Both the position numbers and the translations under genes were made by a program. Below are positions 1 through 7,969 of a stretch of 34,793 nt of DNA, piece after piece. This DNA is from DASQHY01 sp035602605 (GTDB lineage: Bacteria > Acidobacteriota > Terriglobia > Acidiferrales > UBA7541): positions 1 to 34,793 of the forward strand of contig DATNLZ010000070.1 in assembly GCA_035602605.1 (NCBI GenBank). The letters are read 5' to 3'. Position 1 is the stretch's first letter, and every line of letters starts with the position of its first letter. The notes beneath the pieces were generated by a model. The model saw nothing but the letters and a program-made list of their open reading frames with translations, was not told the DNA's origin and searched no databases.

Positions 1-177
1 AGGTCCGCAAAGATGCGTGTCGTCCGGAACAGCGCGTACCGGTTACGTGTGACTACCTCCACGTCGCCAAAACCCCTTACGGTGGTCTCGAGTTTCCGGT
101 AGAGATCGGTAAGTGCCGGTGGCCTACTTTTGAGCAAGGTAGCAGCGCTGCCGACCCCGCACGCGTGACGTTGATTG
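1..177 (-). pseudogene. DUF5655-like gene copy lacking a start codon, cut by window edge
   Basis: Minus-strand copy of the gene at 29234-29572, with near-identical residues (for example TDLYRKLETTVR and RNRYALFRTTRIF). The ATG of the intact copy is replaced here by GTGC with a one-base insertion, so the normal start is lost and no other start is evident. The rest of the reading frame is open until the left edge of the window, so the 3' end cannot be judged. It lies in the left member of a roughly 260-bp direct repeat. Called a pseudogene only because of the lost start. Confidence 0.6.
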
Positions 178-261
178 ACCTGACGAAAGATCCGATCACA
201 CCGCGGACATGCCCAACTCATAAAGTCGTTAGTACACAGCGAACGCACATCTGTCAAGGTT
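1..261. repeat. Left copy of a 260-bp direct repeat
   Basis: Matches 29412-29671 in the same orientation with only a handful of differences, including one inserted base here. It covers the 5' part of the DUF5655-like gene and about 85 bases upstream of it. Identity ends abruptly after AAGGTT in both copies. Confidence 0.9.
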
Positions 262-509
262 CAGCCTTCACAAGTGCAGTCTGACAGGCGCGCTCTTGAC
301 GGTGGTGTCCCGACACGCCCCGGTCTGACTACATCGTTCGCGGAGTGCAAAGTACTCCTTCGTAGGCCTGGTGACCCTGCAGGTAAGTCATGAGTCCTGC
401 CGAAAGCTCACCACATATATATAAATGATACGGTGACCCTCTACTTCGTGAGCAGGCAGAAGGTCAACGGTGAAGAGCGATCCTTCTTACTCTTTTCAGT
501 TCAATGAGA
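262..509. other. Intergenic stretch, no gene seen
   Basis: No convincing reading frame. An AT-rich patch lies near 413-430. The last 40 bases (about 467-504) repeat the left flank of the second tRNA-half copy (3448-3486). Confidence 0.5.
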
Positions 510-651
510 TGGCGCGCCCGGGGAGATTCGAACTCCCGACCCCCTGCTTCGAAGGTGCGCAGTACAAAACTCTAAGTGCCGCTCCTGGTGTCGCTTACGA
601 GGGAACGCGTCACTTATCTCGCTCTTGAACTGGACCGAAGTTGAACTGAAC
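510..651 (-). repeat. tRNA-Arg(TCG) 3'-half repeat, copy 1
   Basis: Read on the minus strand, 554 to 510 gives anticodon loop CTTCGAA (anticodon TCG), 3' anticodon stem GCAGG, variable loop GGGTC, T stem GGGAG/CTCCC around loop TTCGAAT, acceptor strand CGGGCGC, discriminator G and CCA. The 5' side of the anticodon stem, the D arm and the 5' acceptor strand are absent; from 555 onward about 97 bases conserved with the other four copies take their place. This is not a functional tRNA gene. It looks like an attachment-site half copy. Confidence 0.85.
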
Positions 652-944
652 TGTGTGGGATGAACCCCTAAAGTGAGACAAAAAATTGGGCACACCTGGC
701 AGTTTTTAGTCAGTCTTGGTTTGTATCTCCTAGCAGACCTCATGCGCCTTCGGCGCACCACCTGGGGATGAAAATGAGCAGCGTCGAGGAAACGGGTCAG
801 TCCGTGATACAAGCATCGTTGGAAGGCGATTGCCTGGAGGTCGAGTCATCGCCTGGAGCGCTTAGGCTACAACGTCACGCTGGAGCAGAAAGCGGCATAA
901 ATTCAGCATGCTCAATCTACGATCTTCAGAGTAATTTTCATGAC
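652..944. other. Insertion-sequence scraps
   Basis: A sequence resembling an IS terminal repeat starts near 660 (TGAACCCCTAAAGTGAGACA), matching in style those at 9830, 25350 and 31540. About 140 bases further, a short plus-strand frame ending near 899 reads HRLERLGYNVTLEQKAA then stop, which resembles the C-terminus of some transposases. A small hairpin (TGCGCC TTC GGCGCA) lies near 742. No intact transposase is present. Confidence 0.3.
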
Positions 945-1216
945 AGGAGAAGGGGGCGCGAAAACGCCCGGGATCCTACATCCTTATACATTCCGATAAG
1001 GGGACTTGGACCATTCCCGGCCCTTTTGACTGACGAAATGAAATAGGCCTTGCCGGTGTCAATGTTTAGAATCGCCGAAGACGGATGCAGTTCCAACCAG
1101 TAGAGAGAGCCACGGTAACTGAAGAGAATAATCCACTCGAAGTAAACGGAAACATCAGCCGCATCTCCTAGGGCGATGGCTGGATAGTGATACTCCTGGT
1201 GACTGCACCGCGCTCA
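945..1216 (-). pseudogene. Open frame without start, possible gene remnant
   Basis: On the minus strand a frame of about 90 codons is open after a TGA near 1222 and has protein-like composition (for example ALGDAADVSVYFEW and LYWLELHPSSAILN), but no start codon is seen at its beginning. Its downstream end runs into a copy of repeat B (957-1000). No family recognised. It may be the truncated end of a gene whose 5' part was lost. Confidence 0.25.
957..1000. repeat. Repeat B, partial copy
   Basis: Contains GCGAAAACGCCCGGG followed by a variant of ATCCTTATA, the signature of repeat B, also found near 3768, 5224, 28032 and 34079, usually a short distance from a tRNA-half copy. Confidence 0.5.
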
Positions 1217-1250
1217 CATTTCGGATTCTCGTGGTTCCGAAGCGCTTCGA

Positions 1251-2714
1251 TCAGAACTTGAATTGCCCCAATGCCAGGAAGAAGTCGCCGGAATGGCCGC
1301 CGGCCTGCTTCACTGAGCCGCCCGGTATGAAGTGCGCGTAGTTGAAACCTATGGTCAGGTGTACAGTCGCCTTCCACGCCAGGATCGCGCTTGCCTGTTG
1401 CCCAATGAAGCGGCCGTTGGTAGCCGTACCATTCACAAGCACCAAGGGAGGCGCGTAGAATGCATCCGCCATACTCACCCTCCATAAGGCGCTTCCGGCC
1501 ACCGAAGCATTCAAGTTTTTGGAGAGGTCCACGGTGATACTGGGTTGAAGGTTTAATAGGTTAGCTGGTTCGAATAATCGCACCAGTGAATAGTATCGAA
1601 GTGCTGGGAAAAGTGGGTTGAACGTGCCCAACCGCTGGTCCTGCAAGTTGGTATCGCCACTCGCTGCATCGGCCTTGAGCCCTGCGCGTGGCGAGAGGGC
1701 AAATTCCGTGAAGGTATATCCCCAATTGGAGGAGATCATCCAGGCGCCGATCTCCGCAGCCCCAAAGGAACCAAACTGGTAGGCCCCTTCCACATCCCAG
1801 TCAAACTTGGACTCAACGTCCAGCGCACGGCGTGAATCGAAGTTGAAAATTTCCTCGTCCAGGTCGAATCCGGTTCTGTTTCCGAACAGCCGCGCTCCGA
1901 CAGTGTGCCGGTGCTCCTGAGCTCGACCTCGGGCGAAGACTGCGTCCAGCCGGTCCAACCCTAAGTAGTACAGGTCCGCTTTTGCGCCTTTGCCGCGCGG
2001 AATAGGACTGGTGATATAGACGCCCCAGAAAAGCTGGGTTCGATCTCTGCTATCGTCAAATACTCCAAACTGCGGAGTCACCGGGCGAACCAGGAAAGCG
2101 TCGGCTCGTTTTCCGTTAGCTGCTTTCCAGAATATTCGGACTCCGTCGAATGCACGCCTCACGTTAGGCGCCTCACGGAGCGACACCAGACGCGACGAGC
2201 CAAACATCATATCCTGCCGTCCTATGCGCAGCGTGAAGTCTCCGTTTTTCCCAGCAGGGACCACCACGTCGGCGAACGCCTGGAGGACGTCAAGGGAATC
2301 CTGCTCGAACGAAGACTTCTTCTTCGTTGTTCCCGCCGTTACTCCGTTCACGAGTTCGACGAAGGTTCGGAAATGCGGCCCCAGGTGGACGTCGCCAAAC
2401 AGAAACGTCCGGTGAAAGAAATCCGTATTGCGGACGGCGGATGGTAAGGCGAATGCCGGATTGCGTACGTCTTGAAAGCGTTCCCGCAGCTCGCCTCCGA
2501 GGGTCAGAAACCAGGACGCGTTCTTGCCGAGCGGGATCCACTTGATCGGGTCGAAAAAATCCGTTCCCTTCGACGGATCGCGTAAAAACGACCAATTCTC
2601 GTCGTGCCGCTCGAGAGTATACGCGGGCCGCTGCGGGGTGGGAGCTTGTGCGTGCGAAATACAGGGAATCCACGCTATCAGCATCGCGACACATCGTGTG
2701 CGTCTACTGGACAA
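1251..2714 (-). CDS. Alginate-export-family outer-membrane porin
   Basis: Predicted outer-membrane beta-barrel of 487 residues in the alginate_exp (AlgE-like) family, inferred from the LTLGGELRERFQ opening, the GRQDMMFGSSRLVSLREAPN segment and the AFDGVRIFW stretch that typify these proteins. A signal peptide occupies about residues 1-24 (hydrophobic core then HAQA). The last residue is Phe (ALGQFKF), as usual for barrels recognised by the BAM machinery. Substrate is unknown; in related bacteria such porins pass solutes or polysaccharide. The start is probably TTG at 2714, preceded by GGAG and overlapping the end of the cytochrome c gene by 11 bases, which suggests translational coupling; an ATG at 2684 is the alternative. 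A 12-base palindrome (CGAAGCGCTTCG) lies just after the stop codon. Confidence 0.85.
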   Translation of the reverse strand: MSSRRTRCVAMLIAWIPCISHAQAPTPQRPAYTLERHDENWSFLRDPSKGTDFFDPIKWIPLGKNASWFLTLGGELRERFQDVRNPAFALPSAVRNTDFFHRTFLFGDVHLGPHFRTFVELVNGVTAGTTKKKSSFEQDSLDVLQAFADVVVPAGKNGDFTLRIGRQDMMFGSSRLVSLREAPNVRRAFDGVRIFWKAANGKRADAFLVRPVTPQFGVFDDSRDRTQLFWGVYITSPIPRGKGAKADLYYLGLDRLDAVFARGRAQEHRHTVGARLFGNRTGFDLDEEIFNFDSRRALDVESKFDWDVEGAYQFGSFGAAEIGAWMISSNWGYTFTEFALSPRAGLKADAASGDTNLQDQRLGTFNPLFPALRYYSLVRLFEPANLLNLQPSITVDLSKNLNASVAGSALWRVSMADAFYAPPLVLVNGTATNGRFIGQQASAILAWKATVHLTIGFNYAHFIPGGSVKQAGGHSGDFFLALGQFKF

Positions 2715-3219
2715 GAGGCTCCTTAAGGGCGCTCACGATGGTGGCCGGTAGTTTATTGGCATTTGACAGAAGAAGACTGACTTGCCACATCTGCGCGGTG
2801 TTCAAGGAGCCGTTGAATCCAGGCATCCCAGTCAGCCGGATGCCATTCGCAACTTTCCAGTAAGTAACACCCACCGGGTCGTTGGTAACTCCTTGACCAG
2901 TGAAAAGTTCCGGGGGCTTGGGAAACTCCCCCTTGGCGATCGCCGTTTGGTCCTGACCCGGCAATCCATGACAAACAGAGCAGTTTTTCCGGTAAATGTT
3001 TGCCCCTGCGGCGTAAGCCTCATCCGACGCCGGAATGGGCGATGATTTCGGCGCTTCTTTGTTGACACGCGCATTCAATGCGATACTGGTAATCAGTTTT
3101 TCGAACGGCAGGGGGGCGGACGCCGTGGCAACCGGCGCCAGACCCAGTGCAACGTAACCTAGCCCCGCGACCGCGATCAGCAGCATCGCTGCAACGAACC
3201 CAAATAGAAATTCCTTCAT
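2704..3219 (-). CDS. Membrane-anchored c-type cytochrome
   Basis: Single-haem cytochrome c of 171 residues. An N-terminal hydrophobic helix (about residues 4-30) would anchor or export it. The haem site is C80-S-V-C83-H84 and a plausible axial methionine is M132 in LTGMPGF. The domain should sit in the periplasm and carry electrons; its redox partners are not in the window. The ATG is preceded by a good ribosome site (AGAGGGA, 6 bases away). The 3' end overlaps the porin gene, so the two are likely one transcript. Spacing and residues fit the class I mono-haem family (PF13442-type); exact subgroup unknown. Confidence 0.9.
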   Translation of the reverse strand: MKEFLFGFVAAMLLIAVAGLGYVALGLAPVATASAPLPFEKLITSIALNARVNKEAPKSSPIPASDEAYAAGANIYRKNCSVCHGLPGQDQTAIAKGEFPKPPELFTGQGVTNDPVGVTYWKVANGIRLTGMPGFNGSLNTAQMWQVSLLLSNANKLPATIVSALKEPLVQ

Positions 3220-3493
3220 AGTCAGTCCCTCTTAATCGTGTTCCCGCTCCTGCGACGCGATGGCGAAGTGAACCTCAGCGCATTATCGAATCCGAATCTG
3301 TCAACCATTGGCCTGCACTTTGGTCTAGAACTCATTATTCAATGTTGTATTGTGAAATCGCAAGCAAGGATACGCTTGATTCGGGTGAGCCAGCGCCTGG
3401 GACAACCAGAGGGTAAATGAAGACGCCCGCTGTTTGTCAGCAGACGGTCAACGGTGAAGAGCGATCCTTCTTACTCTTTTCAGTTCTATAAGA
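3220..3493. other. Upstream region of the cytochrome/porin pair
   Basis: No gene seen. It should hold the minus-strand promoter of the cytochrome c gene. Bases about 3448-3486 repeat the left flank of tRNA-half copy 1 (467-504), including CGGTGAAGAGCGATCCTTC. Confidence 0.5.
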
Positions 3494-3636
3494 TGGCGCG
3501 CCCGGCAGGACTCGAACCTGCGGCATTCTGCTTCGAAGGTGCGCAGTACAAAACTCTAAGTGCCGCTTCTGGTGTCGCTTACGAGGGAACGCGTCACTTA
3601 TCTCGCTCTTGAACTGGACCGACGTTGGGCTGAACT
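3494..3636 (-). repeat. tRNA-Arg(TCG) 3'-half repeat, copy 2 (distinct T arm)
   Basis: Same architecture as copy 1: minus-strand 3538 to 3494 reads loop CTTCGAA, stem GCAGA, variable loop ATGCC, T stem GCAGG/CCTGC with loop TTCGAGT, acceptor CGGGCGC, G, CCA. The T stem differs from the other copies on both strands yet stays fully paired, so this copy derives from a different tRNA-Arg allele. The roughly 97-base block on the anticodon side matches the other copies. Confidence 0.85.
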
Positions 3637-4063
3637 GTTGGTTTCGACAGGACGATAATCCAGCAACCGAAATTCCGACACCTTAGGGGCCGGAGACCAA
3701 AAATCATCCACTGCAGAGCCCTGGTTGGGTCGAGGCACAGGGGAAGAACCTGACCGACGACCGGTTCCTCTATCCTTATATATAGGTTACCCCCGCGCGG
3801 GTGTCCCCACGGGAGAGAGTCTTCACGCTCAGGGGCCCCATCCAGGTTTTTTCTTCAAGTTATCGCGACAGGGATCGCGTGATTTTCGGCGCGAATGGAG
3901 TTTTGGCAAAACATACCTATAAAAGCACGCGACCGCGCTTCCCGGCACAGTTACTGGTGCCAGAAACTTGTCTAGAGTTTCCCGTAGCCGGAAAATCTAA
4001 TCGCGGATTTGGTATCTTTTAGCAAGAATCGGCAGTACGAACAAACGTTGAAATATATTTATT
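3637..4063. other. Non-coding stretch with repeat B
   Basis: No gene recognised. It contains a long repeat B copy (3768-3906). The remainder shows nothing I can name. Confidence 0.4.
3768..3906. repeat. Repeat B, long copy
   Basis: About 140 bases aligning with 5241-5398 over the full length: ATCCTT..ATATAG, a short GC-rich palindromic stretch (CCCGCGCGGG), GTCTTC, CCCATCCAGGTT, a GACAGGGA..CGCG block, and ending GGAGTTTTGGC. The two are roughly three-quarters identical by eye. Confidence 0.7.
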
Positions 4064-4756
4064 CTACGAATTCGTGGCGTGGTTCTTAGAAGAAGCGTCG
4101 GCAAATACAAAGCCCGATCCAATCGAGAGTACAATTCCGTTCATGGAAAGAACGCCTTGCCCTGCGGATAGGTCCGCGCTGTAGGTGCAGGCCAGCAGTT
4201 GCAACAAGAAGACACCAAAGTAAACTCCTAGTACGGAAAGTAACTTTTTCTCTGAGGATAACCTTCCGAGGATTCGATCCCGGGCAAAAGGAAAGCTGGC
4301 CGCCAGCCACAAAAGCAGGGCCAACCCCGCGCTGAAAAAGTATAGGTTGTAACCCAATTCGACAACAAACAATGTTCCGGCGCGGTCGCCGGCATGCCGC
4401 ACGACGACATAAGAAAAACAAGCCATCAACCCGAGGAACCCCAGGACTGCGAACCGTACGCGGCGTCGACCTAGAAACGGCGCGAGGAATTCCTGCGCAA
4501 GGCTGGAGACCGCTCCGTAAAGGGTCAAGGTGAGTACGCTGTCACCGTAATAGTAAAAATAGACGTATTCGTGGGAGCCTGATCCGTACTTTTCAAAAAC
4601 GTAGAATCGCCCCGCGGTCACAACGGCCAAGCTCAGAAAATAAAAGTTTAAGGCAGCAAACTGGCGGAAGACGTTACGTTTTATGCAAAGGCAAACGACA
4701 AACAATGGAACCGGAATTTCTCCGAGGAAGAAGACGTAATCGGGAAGAGTAAGCAC
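4064..4756 (-). CDS. Orphan multi-pass membrane protein
   Basis: A 230-residue protein dominated by hydrophobic segments, about six or seven potential membrane helices (for example FAALNFYFLSLAVV, LYFFSAGLALLLWLAA, LLSVLGVYFGVFLLQLLA), with a charged hinge RRRVR between two of them. I do not recognise a family or function. The start appears to be GTG at 4756, with no strong ribosome site. A 513-bp internal part (4192-4704) is duplicated at 26005-26517 without indels, but that copy lacks both ends; this one is therefore the complete gene. Confidence 0.65.
   Translation of the reverse strand: MLTLPDYVFFLGEIPVPLFVVCLCIKRNVFRQFAALNFYFLSLAVVTAGRFYVFEKYGSGSHEYVYFYYYGDSVLTLTLYGAVSSLAQEFLAPFLGRRRVRFAVLGFLGLMACFSYVVVRHAGDRAGTLFVVELGYNLYFFSAGLALLLWLAASFPFARDRILGRLSSEKKLLSVLGVYFGVFLLQLLACTYSADLSAGQGVLSMNGIVLSIGSGFVFADASSKNHATNS
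4192..4704. repeat. 513-bp duplicated segment, copy in intact gene
   Basis: Direct-orientation duplicate of 26005-26517, equal in length and almost identical by eye. It covers the middle of the orphan membrane protein gene. Confidence 0.9.
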
Positions 4757-4885
4757 TGCTTTGTTTCAACGTAGCATGAGAGGTGCGACACAAAAGTAGA
4801 ATATTAAAGATCTGTTCCTGTTGAATTACTGGGCATCCCAATGCGAATTGCGTGGGCACGAGGTTTCGTTGCAATCTCAGAAGGC

Positions 4886-5062
4886 TTACGGCGGTAGGCC
4901 GAGGCGGTTAAGCAAGTCAACAAAGCGTGGGTCTGAACGCAACCTCTCAAGCTTGTCATCGGCCTTGAGCAGTATTAACGGAGTCGCGTGCTCCCTCATA
5001 GACCTTTTCCAGCCAACCAAATGCTTGGTCTTTATCGCCCAGGCCAAGAGGGGTGGCTAATC
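4886..5062 (-). pseudogene. C-terminal remnant of a TPR-type protein
   Basis: On the minus strand one frame reads GLGDKDQAFGWLEKVYE, then after a frameshift the next reads REHATPLILLKADDKLERL followed by RSDPRFVDLLNRLGLPP and a stop. This is the usual C-terminal signature of tetratricopeptide-containing kinases or regulators of Acidobacteriota (DKDQAFAWLEKAYEE ... LRSDPRF..LLRR.GLP). Only the last repeat remains, split by a frameshift, so it is a fossil. Confidence 0.6.
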
Positions 5063-5223
5063 AAACGGAATCAGCAAGTTCGGGCAAATTCCCGCAAACC
5101 ATTTTCTCCCTCTCTTGCTGGTATTGGGTCCATATTTGCCGCTGTTTTCCGCAATCTGCGTTACATTTCCGTGACAGACCTCATGCATCACCGGTACGAT
5201 CGGGCTGCCTAATCCGAAGCACC

Positions 5224-5396
5224 GTAGCGTCGCGAAAACGCCCGGGTTGCTCCATCCTTCATATGTATAGGTACCCCGCGGTGTTTCTCCCGGAGACAGT
5301 CTTCGCGCCCAGGGGTCCCATCCAGGTTCTCTCTGCAAGCTGTCGTGACAGGGAATCGCGCGATTTTCGGCGAGGGCGGAGTTTTGGCGGATGTCA
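5224..5396. repeat. Repeat B, longest copy
   Basis: Begins GTAGCGTCGCGAAAACGCCC, the same lead-in as at 34079, and continues through CCATCCTTCATATG, CCCATCCAGGTT and a GACAGGGAATCGCGCG block to GGAGTTTTGGCGG. No tRNA half lies next to this copy. Confidence 0.7.
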
Positions 5397-5452
5397 GCGG
5401 CGCAATTTTTAGGGAATGCCGGCCCACGCAATCAGGGCAAAGTTCTTGAGCT

Positions 5453-6484
5453 TTAGTGCTGCGTATTGCGATCGCCAAGCCGCAGGGTCGTAGCGACCGA
5501 TTTCAGTTCTTCGATAGTCGATGCGTCAGCAGCTGTTAGAAAAATGTCTGCGTAGGTTGGACCATCAATTATACCCGGCAAAACATAACCGAAAACAGAT
5601 GGCCCCAGCGGAACCACAGCTCCAGCGATAATCGTGCTACGTCCATCGTCATTGGTGACCTTTTGATACCAAGAAACTCTCTTCCCGAACAGAGAAATCA
5701 CTCCCTGTTCCAGGAATCCTTCACGATTGGCCGACGGATGGTCCCCAAGATAAACACCGAGAGATGCGCCTCGATCTCCGAAAACCGTAACCTTATGAAC
5801 GAGGTGAACGATGAAATCTGGGCCATGCTGTGTGGTCACCACGTACCCCTCTGGAACGGTTATGAAGGCGCTTTTCGTCTTGGAATGCGCAGACAATTCG
5901 CGCTCGCCACCGGTGCTGCCCAATGGTCTGGTGCCAGGTGCAATCGTCGCGGCGATAGACTTAGCGAGGTTCAAAGCGGCGCTGAACTGGGTGGCTGCCG
6001 CGTTGTTCACATACCAGACCAAATTCTGAACGCTTCCATCAGGGCCAGCGACGAAAACGCCCATCACCAGATTGGCTTCTTGATCCTTAGAAGGAAAAAC
6101 GGGGAAGTACGCGACAGCCCGAACCGGAGCTGAGAGCGACCACTTCTGAAGATTTACTCTCATCGGAAGGCGAGCGGTCTCTTTTTGGACCGCACCCTCA
6201 AAGTCTGTAGCTGCGCGAGCGAATAGCTCATACACCATTAGCACCATTCGCTGTTCGCCAGCATCGATCAGAACACGTGTCTGCTCATGATCCGTCTCAG
6301 GAGCCGCCATTATTCCGCGCTGTACTGCTAGTACCTTGGCTCCTGTTGGGACGGAGATCTTTAGCCGACTGGCAAGAACATCGATTTTTGTTGTTGGAAC
6401 CGTCAGTTGGCCAAGGCTATCGGCTACTTCCCCATGTGCGAGGGGGGCAAGAATGAGAAAGACCAAAGGCACTAGGGATTTCAC
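5453..6484 (-). CDS. Secreted protein of unknown function
   Basis: A 343-residue protein with an N-terminal signal peptide (MKSLVPLVFLILAPLAHG, about residues 1-18) and no later membrane helix, so probably periplasmic or secreted. The body is made of short alternating hydrophobic stretches suggestive of beta structure (FITVPEGYVVTTQHGPDFIV, VPLGPSVFGYVLPGI), but I do not recognise a family or catalytic motif. The start is GTG at 6484, with GGAG about a dozen bases upstream. Reading frame is intact. No functional partner is evident among its neighbours, which are remnants. Confidence 0.7.
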   Translation of the reverse strand: MKSLVPLVFLILAPLAHGEVADSLGQLTVPTTKIDVLASRLKISVPTGAKVLAVQRGIMAAPETDHEQTRVLIDAGEQRMVLMVYELFARAATDFEGAVQKETARLPMRVNLQKWSLSAPVRAVAYFPVFPSKDQEANLVMGVFVAGPDGSVQNLVWYVNNAAATQFSAALNLAKSIAATIAPGTRPLGSTGGERELSAHSKTKSAFITVPEGYVVTTQHGPDFIVHLVHKVTVFGDRGASLGVYLGDHPSANREGFLEQGVISLFGKRVSWYQKVTNDDGRSTIIAGAVVPLGPSVFGYVLPGIIDGPTYADIFLTAADASTIEELKSVATTLRLGDRNTQH

Positions 6485-6555
6485 GAGTTTTTTGCTCCGG
6501 CGAATACTGTTGGTTTGGGGACTCTTCTGTAATTAGACACCAGAATCGCACAACT

Positions 6556-7219
6556 TTGCTTCCCGTTTCGGTGCGTGACGACAGAAGAGTACTGCGGAAA
6601 TCGTCCCAATCAGGGAGTGAGTGCAAATTCCTGAATTTTACGCCAGCGATAGTTCTTTCCCTGCATCCGATCCTTGCCATGGGAATTTTGGCGGTCGCGC
6701 AGGCGGCCCCGATGTTTGCCCAGACAAGCCGCGGAACTGTGGCCGGTACGGTGATGGACCCGTCGGGCGCGGTCATCTCCGGACCGGAGCGGGGGTCGAC
6801 CTTGCACACACGGCTACCGGCGTAACGCGTTCCACTGTTACGAATGAAGCGGGGATATACCGCTTCGATGCAGTCGACCTGGGTGCCTACAGCCTCAAAA
6901 TCAGCAAGCCGGGTTTCAATGTCTTCCTGAGCACAGGCTTTGGAGTGGAGGCGAACCGCACGACGACAGTGGACGCTACGCTCGCGGTGGGGGACAGCGA
7001 GACAGTTGTTGAAGTGAACGCCGACAGTGCGGAGCTGCTCACAAGAGACGCCCCTCTACGCGGCGGCAATTTTCATCCGCAGGAAGTGAGCCAGCTTCCA
7101 CTGACCGCACTGAATCCTATTTCGCTGGCGCGCACATTGCCATGCGTCAGTCAAGCTGACGGCAACATAACCTTCGGGGTCGGTGAAAACGCTGGACAAT
7201 CTGCTGCAGGTCTATCCTG
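6556..7219 (+). pseudogene. N-terminal remnant of an Oar-like TonB-dependent receptor, frameshifted
   Basis: The first frame gives a signal-like segment and AQTSRGTVAGTVMDPSGAVI, the opening of a carboxypeptidase-regulatory-like domain. At about 6783 the frame shifts, and the next frame continues VDLAHTATGVTRSTVTNEAG, IYRFDAVDLGAYSLKISKPG and VEANRTTTVDATLAVGDSET, as in large acidobacterial TonB receptors. Homology stops near 7190, about 200 residues into a protein normally near 1,000 residues, where sequence of another gene begins. Start uncertain. Non-functional. Confidence 0.75.
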
Positions 7220-7431
7220 ACACGGCAGGACACTGTACCTTTTCCAACGCGGAGCTTGAGGCAACAATCCACGGGCTGCTAGGATGGATCGAGACAGGAA
7301 TCAAGCCGACGCCAGAGGATATCGCAGCGGCGTGTGAAGAGTACAGCGCACAAGGTTTCGGGGAGTGTCGCTTCAATACGACCTTCCAACCCAACTCACT
7401 GGACTCGGCCATTTACCCACGCTGTCCGTAA
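7183..7431 (+). pseudogene. C-terminal fragment, possibly of a secreted hydrolase
   Basis: Frame reading LDNLLQVYPDTAGHCTFSN, then ELEATIHGLLGWIETGIKP and ending near AIYPRCP. The GHC-F/T-x-AE pattern followed by an amphipathic helix and G-x-KPTP resembles C-termini of alpha/beta-hydrolase-type secreted enzymes, where the His would be catalytic. The N-terminal bulk is missing; the fragment abuts the TonB receptor remnant, so the two were joined by a deletion. The apparent ATG at 7183 is probably accidental. Confidence 0.45.
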
Positions 7432-7635
7432 GCGCCCTTGAATCCTAATCGGTCGCGCGCCCGCGCCGATTGGAATGCCAACACAGAAAATCGGGCTTCA
7501 AGGCCGATTAGCTGACCGAAACACCAGAATTATCATTTTTCGTACGAAGTCGAACCACCTGAAAGACCTGTTGCCTCAGGTGCCTGCTTGCCTGTTGGCT
7601 CGTCGCATTTGGCGAGACTTCCCTGCTAAACTGTA

Positions 7636-7655
7636 CATTTCAGATAATTGAAATG
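7636..7655 (+). promoter_or_regulatory. Operator-like inverted repeat before the Phd-type antitoxin
   Basis: Perfect 7-base inverted repeat CATTTCA/TGAAATG around GATAAT, ending at the ribosome site (GGAG, 7655-7658) of the antitoxin gene. GATAAT could be a -10 box, though I see no matching -35. Phd/YefM antitoxins usually repress their own operon at such palindromes, so this is the likely autoregulatory operator. Confidence 0.45.
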
Positions 7656-7663
7656 GAGAGTTT

Positions 7664-7969
7664 ATGGCCACCACCACAACCACGGGCAAGAATGGCACGA
7701 TAGTGGTTTCTGCTCTGCGTGCCCGCGCGAATTTCGGGAAGCTGCTGCGCCGTGTCGATGACGAGCGCCGGTCCCTTGTTATCGAGAAGCGTGGGACACC
7801 CAAAGCCGTGTTGCTCAGCATCCGTGATTACGTCAAGCACGCCGCGCCCGAGCCCGAGGTTTTAAGAGTGATCGGGGAGGAGTCGGAGCGCAGCGGCACG
7901 AGCACACTGCCCTCGCGTGAGATCGACAAGATCATTAAGGCTTCGCGGTCGCAAAAGCCGAAGCGGTGA
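7664..7969 (+). CDS. Phd/YefM-family antitoxin
   Basis: A 101-residue protein with the Phd/YefM fold: VVSALRARANFGKLLRRVDD followed by SLVIEKRGTPKAVLLSIRDY matches the DNA-binding N-terminal domain (residues about 14-56). The charged C-terminal tail would bind and neutralise the toxin. ATG at 7664 follows GGAG by 5 bases. The stop codon overlaps the start of the PIN toxin gene (ATGA at 7969), the usual tight coupling. The toxin partner is broken here, so the antitoxin may now act only as a regulator or protect against related toxins. Confidence 0.85.
   Translation: MATTTTTGKNGTIVVSALRARANFGKLLRRVDDERRSLVIEKRGTPKAVLLSIRDYVKHAAPEPEVLRVIGEESERSGTSTLPSREIDKIIKASRSQKPKR

Larger units (their letters stand above)
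4757..5452. other. Intergenic stretch with gene remnant and repeat B
   Basis: No intact gene. It holds a TPR-protein C-terminal remnant (4886-5062) and a long repeat B copy (5224-5396). The remaining bases show nothing recognisable. Confidence 0.4.

Noticed and set aside
510..554. A functional tRNA gene
   Set aside because: Only the 3' half is present; the D arm, 5' acceptor strand and 5' side of the anticodon stem are missing in all five copies.
501..812. A reading frame through the tRNA-half repeat encoding VQFKSEISDAFPRKRHQERH-like protein, repeated at other copies
   Set aside because: It runs through the T arm of the tRNA half and is conserved only because the DNA repeat is conserved; frames on both strands are equally open and none has a ribosome site.
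1168..1485. Minus-strand frame overlapping the porin C-terminus
   Set aside because: It is out of frame with the porin, whose frame is supported by homology and the C-terminal Phe.
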